The notes under the pieces: generated by a model
Databases searched by the model: none
Told to the model about the DNA's origin: nothing
Seen by the model: only the letters and a program-made list of their open reading frames with translations
Translations under genes and position numbers: made by a program
Assembly (NCBI GenBank): GCA_024277605.1
Contig: JAJRUU010000136.1
Coordinates: forward strand, 1-5,883
Source: a bacterium
GTDB taxonomy: Bacteria; SZUA-182; SZUA-191; JAJRXT01
Direction: 5' to 3'
Length of the DNA: 5,883 nucleotides
Shown: positions 1 through 5,400 of the stretch, in pieces
Numbering within the stretch: the stretch's first letter is position 1
How the letters are laid out: every line of letters begins with the position of its first letter

Positions 1-28
1 AGCCAACCAGAATGAAATTTAAAAAAAC

Positions 29-56
29 TTGAATTTTTACTGTATAATGGTATAAT
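29..56 (+). promoter_or_regulatory. Putative extended -10 sigma70 promoter upstream of the beta-helix gene
   Basis: A TTGAAT box (29-34) is followed after 16 bases by a perfect TATAAT (51-56), preceded by TGG, which makes an extended -10 element (TGnTATAAT). Transcription would begin near 63 and leave an untranslated leader of roughly 158 bases before the ATG at 221. A second TATAAT at 43-48 has no matching -35. The stretch is very AT-rich, so chance matches are expected; the extended -10 makes this one of the two better candidates here. Confidence 0.5.
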
Positions 57-60
57 TATA

Positions 61-89
61 TTGACAAATGGTCTAAAAAAATCAATAAA
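61..89 (+). promoter_or_regulatory. Alternative sigma70-type promoter
   Basis: A perfect TTGACA (61-66) is followed after 17 bases by AATAAA (84-89), a four-of-six match to the -10 consensus. It lies immediately downstream of the extended -10 candidate, so the two would give start sites about 30 bases apart. Only one may be real. Confidence 0.35.
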
Positions 90-132
90 AAGCGCTGGTG
101 GGAATCTGAGTGAGGGTGGTTTCTGTTTTGCG

Positions 133-161
133 TTGTGCCGGGGACTTGATTTATATATAAT
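133..161 (+). promoter_or_regulatory. Weak proximal promoter candidate overlapping an inverted repeat
   Basis: TATAAT at 156-161 has a poor TTGTGC at 133-138 with a 17-base spacer. The -10 sits in a short inverted repeat (TGATT 147-151, AATCA 159-163). It would give a leader of about 50 bases. The -35 matches only three positions, so this is speculative. No riboswitch or other structured leader was recognised between 90 and 220. Confidence 0.2.
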
Positions 162-207
162 CAGACTGGAATTGTAATATAAGCATTAATTACATATATC
201 TTCAATG

Positions 208-216
208 AGAGGGTGA
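208..216 (+). promoter_or_regulatory. Ribosome binding site of the beta-helix gene
   Basis: AGAGGGTGA, close to the anti-Shine-Dalgarno complement GGAGGTGA, ends four bases before the ATG at 221. This supports that ATG over the in-frame ATG at 230 (Met4), which would lie too far from the site. Confidence 0.65.
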
Positions 217-220
217 AAAA

Positions 221-2554
221 ATGAGACGAATGGGGAATGGAAGAGGCTTTAAAATAAGGGGGTTAGCGGTTTTTTTGTGTTTAATGTTTTTGCCGGTGAG
301 TGTGTGGGCGGCAGATTATTATGTGGCGGTTGGTGGGGATAACGCAAACGACGGGTCTGCGGGTACTCCCTGGAAGAGCATTACCCACGCTTTAGGCCAG
401 GCGGTTGCCGGTGATATTATTCACGTAGCCGGTGGAACATATTCTGTATTAGCTACTGGTGAGAGTTTCCCCTTGGTTATGAAACAGGAGGTTACTGTAT
501 CCGGCGCCAACCGGGACACTACCATTTTAGATGGCGCAAGCGCCGCTGCCGTGATATCTGCCGTAGGTGTTAATACCGTGACGCTGAGTAACTTCACCAT
601 TTCAAATGGCAAGGCCAGTCAGGGTGGTGGAATCAATATTGCCGATTCCAATATTAATATCACTAACAATATTATTAGGAACAACGAAGCTGCCAGCGGG
701 GCTGCTATTAGCGCTAAAGGCTTTAGCGGGACAATCAGTGGCAATACTATCACTGCTAACCTGGCCACTGATACCGGTGGGGGTATACGATTAACAGATT
801 CAAGCGGCAGTGTGTCCGGGAATGTGGTGAGCAATAACCAGGCGGGAGCGGGTGCCGGTTTTTATCTGACCGGTGGAACCAGCGCCATCACTGCTAATCA
901 GATAACCTCAAATACCGCTTATATGCATGGCGGCGGATTATATATAGCTGATTGTGCCGGTTCAGTTGAGCGCAATACTATCCTGAGTAACCAAGCCACT
1001 ACCGGCAGCGGCGGGGGTATCTATGCGGTTAATTTTTCGGGCAGCTTAAATAATAATTTAATTGCGAAAAATGTAGCTGATGCGGTGGGTGGTTTGTATG
1101 CTTCAGGTTTTGATTCCACCAGCGAACTAATAAATAATACCATTGCCGATAACGTTGGTACGCTGGCCGAATCGGTGGGAGGCATGCAGGCTGCCGGCGT
1201 ATCCAGTGTATTAAAAAACAATATATTCTGGAATAATGGAGCCGATGATTTATATGGCGGGTTAGAGGGTGCGGGCATCTTGAATGAGGGGGCTGTGGGC
1301 ATCAGTTATTCACTGATCGATGATTATGTAGGCACCAATAATAATATCTATGCGGATCCTGCGTTTGCAAATGCCGTCGGCAGTGACTATAGCCTGACCG
1401 CCGGTTCGCCGGCGATTGACACCGGGACGGCAAACGGCGCTCCTGCACTGGATATAGAAGGCAACTCCCGTTCTCAAGGGGCTGGGGTGGATATGGGGGC
1501 CTATGAATCTGTCGGCTTTTCTACCCCGGTGTGCGGCAATGGGGTGATTGAACCTCCTGAGGAATGTGATGATGGCAATACAGCGGATGGTGACGGTTGT
1601 TCGAGTATATGCGAAATTGAAGCAGCAACTTTTTGTGAGATTAAAACTGATTATACCCCAGGCGTAGCATGTGCCCAGAGTACGGTGGTGGTGAATAATG
1701 ATGCTGAGTTAGACGCCTATCTGGTTGACTTTGGCTTTAATGGGAGCAAATACCAAAACCTTAAGATTAAATATAATGTAAGCAGATCAACTATTGATAT
1801 CCACTCTCCCTGCAAGATCAAGTTAAAAAACAATGTTGTATTGACCGGTGATACTATCTGCTTGGATGGACGAAAAGAAGTAAATGGATTCATGGCCAAT
1901 GCCGATCAAGTGACGGTATTATCTGAGCTTGGACATGCTGGCTTTGGTCAGGGATCGGTTATTAATGCTGGTGAGTTGACCATCAGAGCCATGAGGATAG
2001 CTAAGATTGGTAAGAATTACCAGGTTAATGTTAGTGGAGCGGTTAGTGTGGTTTCCACGGGTAATGTTTCCAGTAGTGAGGCTATTATCAAAACCGGCTC
2101 AACCGTAAATGCAGCTAGTTTGTTGGTGGAGGCTTTAAAGTGGGCGACTATTGGCCTCAGCGTCGATGTTAACGTAAGCGGTGCTGTATCAGTTATTTCC
2201 ACTAACGAAGATGCCATTATTAAACGAGGGGCTCAAGTAGATGCCGACAGCTTGTTGGTGGAAGCCTCAAAAGAAGCAGCTATTGGTGGAGCCGCCCAGA
2301 TTGCTATTACGGGTAATATGTCACTTATTTCAACTGGCAGTGTCGGCTCCAGTGAAGTTGTTATTAAACGAGGGGCTACTGTTAGCGCTGATAATTTGAA
2401 TATGGCTTCCGGCAAATGGACTACGCTTAAGAATAACGTAGTAGTAACCACTATAGGGAACTTTCACATGGAAGCCGTTTCCCCTGAAAAATGTTCGATT
2501 GCTGGTTCAGCCACCATAAATGCGGGTAGCACTTCTGGTAATTGTTTGGAATAG
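221..2554 (+). CDS. Secreted right-handed beta-helix protein with choice-of-anchor-Q-like region, Cys-rich repeat and C-terminal tandem repeats
   Basis: Exported 777-residue protein of unknown function. Seen: a Sec-type signal peptide (basic start MRRMGNGRGFKIR, hydrophobic 14-28, likely cut after VWA at 28-30 or one residue later); a DUF1565-like opening (33-75, YYVAVGGDNANDG and GTPWKSITHAL); about 250 residues rich in Asn, Gly and Ser with PbH1-like turns such as ITNNIIRNN and ISGNTITAN (about 95-345), which should fold as a right-handed parallel beta-helix; and a segment ending GAGVDMGAYES (420-430), typical of the choice-of-anchor Q domain. Next comes CGNGVIEPPEECDDGN with Cys438, 449, 460 and 464, matching the Myxococcus cysteine-rich repeat (DUF4215 type). 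Residues 465-777 match no family I know and hold four repeats. There is no LPXTG, MYXO-CTERM or other sorting tail and no catalytic motif I can name. Beta-helix proteins often bind or cleave polysaccharide or act as adhesins; a surface or carbohydrate-related role is inference. Start chosen for its RBS and signal peptide. Confidence 0.9.
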   Translation: MRRMGNGRGFKIRGLAVFLCLMFLPVSVWAADYYVAVGGDNANDGSAGTPWKSITHALGQAVAGDIIHVAGGTYSVLATGESFPLVMKQEVTVSGANRDTTILDGASAAAVISAVGVNTVTLSNFTISNGKASQGGGINIADSNINITNNIIRNNEAASGAAISAKGFSGTISGNTITANLATDTGGGIRLTDSSGSVSGNVVSNNQAGAGAGFYLTGGTSAITANQITSNTAYMHGGGLYIADCAGSVERNTILSNQATTGSGGGIYAVNFSGSLNNNLIAKNVADAVGGLYASGFDSTSELINNTIADNVGTLAESVGGMQAAGVSSVLKNNIFWNNGADDLYGGLEGAGILNEGAVGISYSLIDDYVGTNNNIYADPAFANAVGSDYSLTAGSPAIDTGTANGAPALDIEGNSRSQGAGVDMGAYESVGFSTPVCGNGVIEPPEECDDGNTADGDGCSSICEIEAATFCEIKTDYTPGVACAQSTVVVNNDAELDAYLVDFGFNGSKYQNLKIKYNVSRSTIDIHSPCKIKLKNNVVLTGDTICLDGRKEVNGFMANADQVTVLSELGHAGFGQGSVINAGELTIRAMRIAKIGKNYQVNVSGAVSVVSTGNVSSSEAIIKTGSTVNAASLLVEALKWATIGLSVDVNVSGAVSVISTNEDAIIKRGAQVDADSLLVEASKEAAIGGAAQIAITGNMSLISTGSVGSSEVVIKRGATVSADNLNMASGKWTTLKNNVVVTTIGNFHMEAVSPEKCSIAGSATINAGSTSGNCLE
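1964..2518 (+). repeat. Four tandem 44-48-residue protein repeats in the beta-helix protein's C-terminus
   Basis: Repeat 1 spans residues 582-629, repeat 2 630-673, repeat 3 674-721 and repeat 4 722-766, ending in a partial restart (NAGS) at 767. The shared pattern is N/D-A-x-S/N-L-x-V-E-A, then a short IG or LK segment, V-x-V-S-G-A-V-S-V-I-S-T, then an acidic or Ser stretch and IIKRGAxV. Repeats 1-3 are close; repeat 4 is degenerate and carries a cysteine (EKCSIAG). DNA identity persists in places: a 17-base identical block occurs at 2217-2233 and 2361-2377, and TTGTTGGTGGA recurs at 2120 and 2252, 44 codons apart. The alternating hydrophobic pattern suggests further beta-solenoid coils or a stacked beta-rich stalk; that fold is inferred. 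Confidence 0.8.
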
Positions 2555-2582
2555 TGGATGTTATCGCCAGGTGGAGATCTCG

Positions 2583-2632
2583 ATAAAGATAAGGGCACCA
2601 GCTGGGTATAAAGATAAGGACACCAGCCGGGT
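2583..2632. repeat. Imperfect 25-bp tandem duplication
   Basis: Two directly adjacent 25-base units, 2583-2607 and 2608-2632, differ at only two positions (the 13th, G/A, and the 21st, T/C). Each starts ATAAAGATAAGG and ends GGGT. Unit 1 contains the palindrome CCAGCTGG. The pair lies 28 bases after the beta-helix stop codon. No third copy and no coding potential are visible. Possible explanations are a slipped-strand duplication or a tandem binding site. Confidence 0.85.
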
Positions 2633-2701
2633 AGGGAATAAAAACGTAGATTAGTTTTTTCTAACCGGATGGGTGGGGAGGGCTAAAGGCCGACCTACCC
2701 G
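2628..2701. repeat. Intergenic inverted repeats between the two convergent genes
   Basis: CGGGTAGG at 2628-2635 is exactly complementary to CCTACCCG at 2694-2701. The right arm can instead pair locally with 2671-2677 to give a hairpin (GGGTGGG with CCTACCC, one G-U pair, then GGC 2681-2683 with GCC 2689-2691 around a TAAAG loop). A small TTAG/CTAA stem with a T6 loop lies between (2651-2664). None is followed directly by a T-run on either strand, so I do not call these terminators, although the local hairpin could stabilise the 3' end of either transcript. Confidence 0.5.
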
Positions 2702-2716
2702 AGTGAGGAATTGGTA

Positions 2717-4303
2717 TCATTTTGAATGCAACTTGGTGTTAGGTTGCTTTTTGCGGGTGGAGAACCCCTGTTGTAATAACAAAATCTCTTTACTGCCCAG
2801 GAGATGGGAAAGCAAGAGAAAAACCACAGCTCCACCCGCAATGCAGCCTCCCAGAATCCCCAATTTTCCCCACGTACTGTGATTCATAAAAGTGAAGTAG
2901 TTAAGTGTCTGCCAGCAAATGAGGCCCATAACGGCGGATGCCAGGGCAACCCGGCTAAAAGAGGCCAGGATCAGCCTGCCCCCCAGACAACCTAATCGTT
3001 TCCGCAGGGCATAAATCAACCAACCGGCATTAATCATGCCGGATAATGAGGTAGCCAGCGCCAGCCCGGCATGTTTTAGCGGCCCCATCAGGATCAGGTT
3101 TAATAAAATATTAGCGCTCATAGCGATGATGGATATCTTAACCGGTGTTTTTGTGTCTTGTAGGGAATAAAACACCGGCACGGTAACCTTAACAGCAGCA
3201 TACGCACATAAACCCACTGAATAATAGAATAGGGCCTCAGCCGAGCCTACTGTGGCTGCATAGCCGAACTCACCCCGTTGAAACAATAATTGTATTATGG
3301 GTTTCCCCAGGATCATTAATCCTATCATGGCCGGTGTGCTGACAAAGAGCACCAACCGTAGTCCCATCGAGAAAGTATCCTTAAGGTTTTTTAAATCACC
3401 ATCGGCCGCCTGACGTGAAAGTGTGGGCAAAATAGCTGTTCCCAGGGCAATGCCGAATAACCCCAATGGAAATTGAACTAAACGGTTGCCATAATTTAAA
3501 TAGGAAACGCTTCCAGGGGGTAGTAGCGAGGCCAGTACCCTATCAACGAACCCATTTAGCTCATAAACCGCTAAACCAAATATAGCGGGGAGCATGAGCT
3601 GACCTATTTTCTTTAATCCCGGATGCTTAAAATTAAAGGTAATCTTAAATTTCATTCCCTTTTGCTTTAGAAAGGGAAGTTGAAAAAGGAGTTGCGCCAT
3701 TCCCCCCAGGAGCACTCCTATGGCTAAGGCAACTACCGGATTAGCAAATTGCGGTGCCAAATAAACTGCGGAGCCGATGATACAGATATTAAATAATGCC
3801 GGAGCCAGCGCCGGAGCCAGAAAGTGTTGCAATGAATTCAGGATGCCCATAAAGAGAGCGGCCAGCCCGATGCAGAAAATAAAGGGGAACATGATTCTGG
3901 TAAGCAGGATGGTAAGTTCTTGCTTGTTTTCTACCGCCTTAAATCCGGGCGCGACGAGTTTGACAATTATAGGGGCGCACACTACTCCCACTATGGTTAC
4001 CAGGACTAAGATTATGGCGGTTATACAAATTGTGGCGGCAGATAGTTCCCATGCCTGGCGTTTTCCTTTATTACGGTAGTATTCAGTAAATACTGGAATG
4101 AACGAGGCTGAAAGAGCGCCTTCCGCCAATAAGCGGCGCAGCATATTAGGAATCTGGAAGGCCATAAAAAAGGCATCCGCCGCAAGGCCCGCCCCGAACA
4201 GATAGGCCACCACCGCTTCGCGAACCAGCCCCAGGATACGACTGACAAAGGTTGCCAGGCTGATTATACCGGTGGATCTAATGAGTTTTCGATGATCGCT
4301 CAT
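2717..4303 (-). CDS. murJ: Lipid II flippase MurJ (MviN family)
   Basis: Integral inner-membrane protein of 528 residues, normal family length, with the many hydrophobic segments expected of the 14-helix MOP-superfamily fold. MurJ moves undecaprenyl-linked peptidoglycan precursor (lipid II) across the cytoplasmic membrane. The amino end (SRILGLVREAVVAYLFGAG, ADAFFMAFQIPNMLRRLLAEG) is diagnostic. With a constant offset of four from E. coli numbering, the key residues Arg18, Arg24, Asp39 and Arg52 correspond to Arg22, Arg28, Asp43 and Arg56. In helix 7, Arg270 is kept as Arg274 in YGNRLVQFPLGLFG, whereas E. coli Asp269 and Glu273 are Asn273 and Gln277. The ATG at 4303 puts the conserved start at the usual distance, but I see no convincing Shine-Dalgarno ahead of it; an in-frame stop lies about 30 bases upstream. 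The last 18 residues (QQGFSTRKK onward) form a polar tail that overlaps the opposing gene's terminator. It is divergent from tatA and convergent with the beta-helix gene, so it is probably transcribed alone in this window. Confidence 0.96.
   Translation of the reverse strand: MSDHRKLIRSTGIISLATFVSRILGLVREAVVAYLFGAGLAADAFFMAFQIPNMLRRLLAEGALSASFIPVFTEYYRNKGKRQAWELSAATICITAIILVLVTIVGVVCAPIIVKLVAPGFKAVENKQELTILLTRIMFPFIFCIGLAALFMGILNSLQHFLAPALAPALFNICIIGSAVYLAPQFANPVVALAIGVLLGGMAQLLFQLPFLKQKGMKFKITFNFKHPGLKKIGQLMLPAIFGLAVYELNGFVDRVLASLLPPGSVSYLNYGNRLVQFPLGLFGIALGTAILPTLSRQAADGDLKNLKDTFSMGLRLVLFVSTPAMIGLMILGKPIIQLLFQRGEFGYAATVGSAEALFYYSVGLCAYAAVKVTVPVFYSLQDTKTPVKISIIAMSANILLNLILMGPLKHAGLALATSLSGMINAGWLIYALRKRLGCLGGRLILASFSRVALASAVMGLICWQTLNYFTFMNHSTWGKLGILGGCIAGGAVVFLLLSHLLGSKEILLLQQGFSTRKKQPNTKLHSK
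2728..2752 (+). terminator. Rho-independent terminator for the beta-helix gene, inside the 3' end of murJ
   Basis: GCAAC (2728-2732) pairs with GTTGC (2743-2747). The stem can extend inward by T-G, T-A and G-T pairs to a GTGT loop, and is followed at once by TTTTT (2748-2752). Orientation and spacing fit termination of transcription from the beta-helix gene, about 175 bases after its stop. On the opposite strand the same bases encode residues 518-526 of MurJ. The stem is modest (five Watson-Crick pairs before the wobble extension), so efficiency is uncertain. Confidence 0.6.
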
Positions 4304-4304
4304 G

Positions 4305-4330
4305 CAGGCTTTCGACAGGCTTGACAGGTT
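4305..4330. repeat. Short CAGGCT-type iterations next to the murJ start
   Basis: CAGGCT occurs at 4305-4310 and 4316-4321, with CAGGTT at 4325-4330 (steps of 11 and 9 bases). The core TTTCGACAGGCTTGACAGG resembles the TTCGACAGGCT-type dispersed intergenic repeats seen in many bacterial genomes, from memory. It lies between the murJ start codon and the -10 of the tat promoter and supplies the -35 hexamer of that promoter. Confidence 0.4.
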
Positions 4331-4349
4331 CTACTATATCTCATAGAAT
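4321..4349 (+). promoter_or_regulatory. Near-consensus sigma70 promoter of the tat operon
   Basis: TTGACA (4321-4326), a 17-base spacer and TAGAAT (4344-4349) give 11 of 12 consensus matches at optimal spacing. Transcription would start near 4356 and leave a leader of about 27 bases before the tatA ATG at 4383. This is the strongest promoter match in the window and suggests steady, vegetative expression of tatA-tatC. Confidence 0.75.
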
Positions 4350-4382
4350 TAGACATATACCAATGGCTGTAAGGGAGAAAAA

Positions 4383-4559
4383 ATGTTGGGCATCGGCATG
4401 GCAGAATTATTAGTTATTTTATTGATTATATTACTATTTGTCGGACCGCAGGAATTACCGAAACTGGTTGGCCGCCTGAGTAAGGGACTGGCTGAATTTA
4501 AAAAAGAAGCAGATGCTTTGCGAGAGAGCATAATGAAAGACGACGATTCAGATAGTTAA
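4383..4559 (+). CDS. tatA: Sec-independent protein translocase subunit, TatA/TatB family
   Basis: A 58-residue membrane protein. In the Tat pathway TatA-type subunits assemble with TatC to carry folded twin-arginine proteins across the cytoplasmic membrane. The sequence shows a short amino end (MLGIGM), one transmembrane helix (about 7-20, AELLVILLIILLFV), the hinge VGPQELPKL, and an amphipathic helix (KLVGRLSKGLAEFKKEADAL, about 27-46) ending in an acidic tail (MKDDDSDS). Glu8 in the membrane helix is the residue usual in TatB, where E. coli TatA has Gln. The short length fits TatA, so this may be a single subunit doing both jobs in a TatAC-type system. An RBS (AAGGGAG, 4371-4377) sits five bases before the ATG, and a near-consensus promoter lies just upstream. 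It is followed by tatC after 127 bases. Assigning TatA rather than TatB is less certain than the family. Confidence 0.9.
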   Translation: MLGIGMAELLVILLIILLFVGPQELPKLVGRLSKGLAEFKKEADALRESIMKDDDSDS

Positions 4560-4646
4560 ACCCGATCTATGTATAATGACTTGGCTTAAGCGTATAGAGT
4601 GGGAAGCGCTCCTGCGATACAGAGAAAGCAACTAAACAGGGATAAC

Positions 4647-4694
4647 ATGACACGAGATTTACAAGAAAAAAGGGTCTCTGACCCCCATGACTGA
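4647..4694 (+). CDS. Possible 15-codon leader minicistron overlapping the tatC start
   Basis: ATG 4647 to TGA 4692-4694 encodes MTRDLQEKRVSDPHD. It has a good RBS (AGGG at 4638-4641, five bases ahead), better than that of tatC itself, and its stop overlaps the tatC ATG (4687) by eight bases. Ribosomes finishing it would stop beside the tatC start, so translational coupling is plausible. Alternatively this is the true amino end of TatC separated by a one-base frameshift, since TatC proteins often have a short polar segment before the MPFLTHLEELR block. No homology is claimed. Confidence 0.35.
   Translation: MTRDLQEKRVSDPHD
4672..4684 (+). promoter_or_regulatory. Hairpin masking the tatC ribosome binding site
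   Basis: GGGTC (4672-4676) and GACCC (4680-4684) form a perfect five-pair stem with a three-base TCT loop, ending two bases before the tatC ATG. The only Shine-Dalgarno-like bases for tatC (AGGG 4671-4674) lie within its left arm. A ribosome translating the 4647-4694 minicistron would melt this stem, which fits coupled translation. The stem is short and its stability is unproven. Confidence 0.4.
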
Positions 4695-5400
4695 AAATAG
4701 AATGCCGTTTTTGACTCACTTAGAAGAACTGCGAAAAAGTCTGATTAAAATCCTGTTAGCCATTGGGTTGGGTTTCGGGATCAGTTATCTCTTCTCCGGT
4801 CACATACTCCATTGGTTAAAGGAGCCGCTTTCGCAGAATTTAGTATTTATCAGTCCTACCGAAGCCTTTATGGCAAACTTAAAAGTCTCCTTTTTTGCCG
4901 GGGTGATACTTGCCCTGCCTTTTTCCCTGTTTCAGATATGGCGATTCATTGCTCCAGGATTAAAGCAAACCGAAAAATCTTATGCCGTATATTTTATTGC
5001 CTCCGGCAGCTTGCTTTTCCTGGCGGGAACTTTATTCGCCTATTATAGCATTTTACCGATAGGATTACATTTTTTATTAAGCTATGCTTACCCCGGTTTA
5101 CAGCCCATGATTTCCGTGGGGGAATATCTGTCATTTTGTATGGTGATTCTGTTTATGTTTGGGCTGGTCTTCAACCTGCCGGTAATAGTGGTCATGCTTA
5201 CCAGAATGGGGTTGGTTACTTATACCCAGTTAGCTAAAAGCAGGAGATATGCTGTCTTAGTTATATTTATAGTTGCGGCGTTGTTTACCCCGCCGGATGT
5301 GTTTACGCAATTGCTGATGGGTATTCCGCTGGTGTTGTTATATGAGGTCAGTATCTGGCTGTCGTACCTGTTTGCTCCGGGAGAAAAAACTGGGTTGTGA
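4687..5400 (+). CDS. tatC: Sec-independent protein translocase subunit TatC
   Basis: A 237-residue polytopic membrane protein with six predicted helices, slightly shorter than E. coli TatC (258). TatC is the receptor for twin-arginine signal peptides and the core of the Tat translocase. Diagnostic segments are HLEELRKSL (11-19; Glu14 and Arg16 match E. coli Glu15 and Arg17), FISPTEAFMANLKVS (54-68), FQIWRFIAPGLKQTEK (82-97; Glu96 matches Glu103) and FTPPDVFTQ (200-208; Asp204 matches Asp211). The carboxyl end is a short tail (APGEKTGL) after the last helix. An in-frame stop at 4648-4650 bounds the start; ATG 4687 is preferred, with ATG 4702 (MPFLTHLEEL) possible. The only RBS-like bases (AGGG) are 12 bases upstream, inside a hairpin, so translation may depend on the preceding minicistron. 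It is probably cotranscribed with tatA. Its last 63 bases overlap the convergent rnc gene. Confidence 0.95.
   Translation: MTENRMPFLTHLEELRKSLIKILLAIGLGFGISYLFSGHILHWLKEPLSQNLVFISPTEAFMANLKVSFFAGVILALPFSLFQIWRFIAPGLKQTEKSYAVYFIASGSLLFLAGTLFAYYSILPIGLHFLLSYAYPGLQPMISVGEYLSFCMVILFMFGLVFNLPVIVVMLTRMGLVTYTQLAKSRRYAVLVIFIVAALFTPPDVFTQLLMGIPLVLLYEVSIWLSYLFAPGEKTGL

Noticed and set aside
1..32. Tail of an upstream gene at the left edge.
   Set aside because: All three plus-strand frames hit stops by base 32, and the remaining residues are too few to recognise anything.
90..220. Riboswitch or structured RNA in the beta-helix gene leader.
   Set aside because: The GGTGG-rich stretch and conserved-looking GGTGCCGGGG-like bases do not assemble into any riboswitch core I can recognise (cyclic-di-GMP, cobalamin and TPP considered).
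2651..2664. TTAG-T6-CTAA as a terminator.
   Set aside because: The T-run is in the loop rather than after the stem, and the stem is only four AT-rich pairs.
2673..2995. Plus-strand ORFs opposite the murJ 3' end (2673-2882 and 2804-2995).
   Set aside because: They are antisense to strongly supported murJ codons, have low-complexity composition and show no domain or RBS. They are shadows.
4349..4531. Minus-strand ORF of 60 codons across the tatA region.
   Set aside because: It is antisense to tatA, which has a promoter, RBS and diagnostic TatA/B residues.
4572..4577. TATAAT between tatA and tatC as a separate tatC promoter.
   Set aside because: The -35 position 17 bases upstream reads CAGATA, a poor match, and there is no proper TGn extension. 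The strong promoter before tatA already explains tatC expression.
4576..4635. A 19-codon ORF (MTWLKRIEWEALLRYRESN) between tatA and the minicistron.
   Set aside because: It has no Shine-Dalgarno, starts inside a TATAAT-like string and has no recognisable features. A chance ORF of this size is expected.
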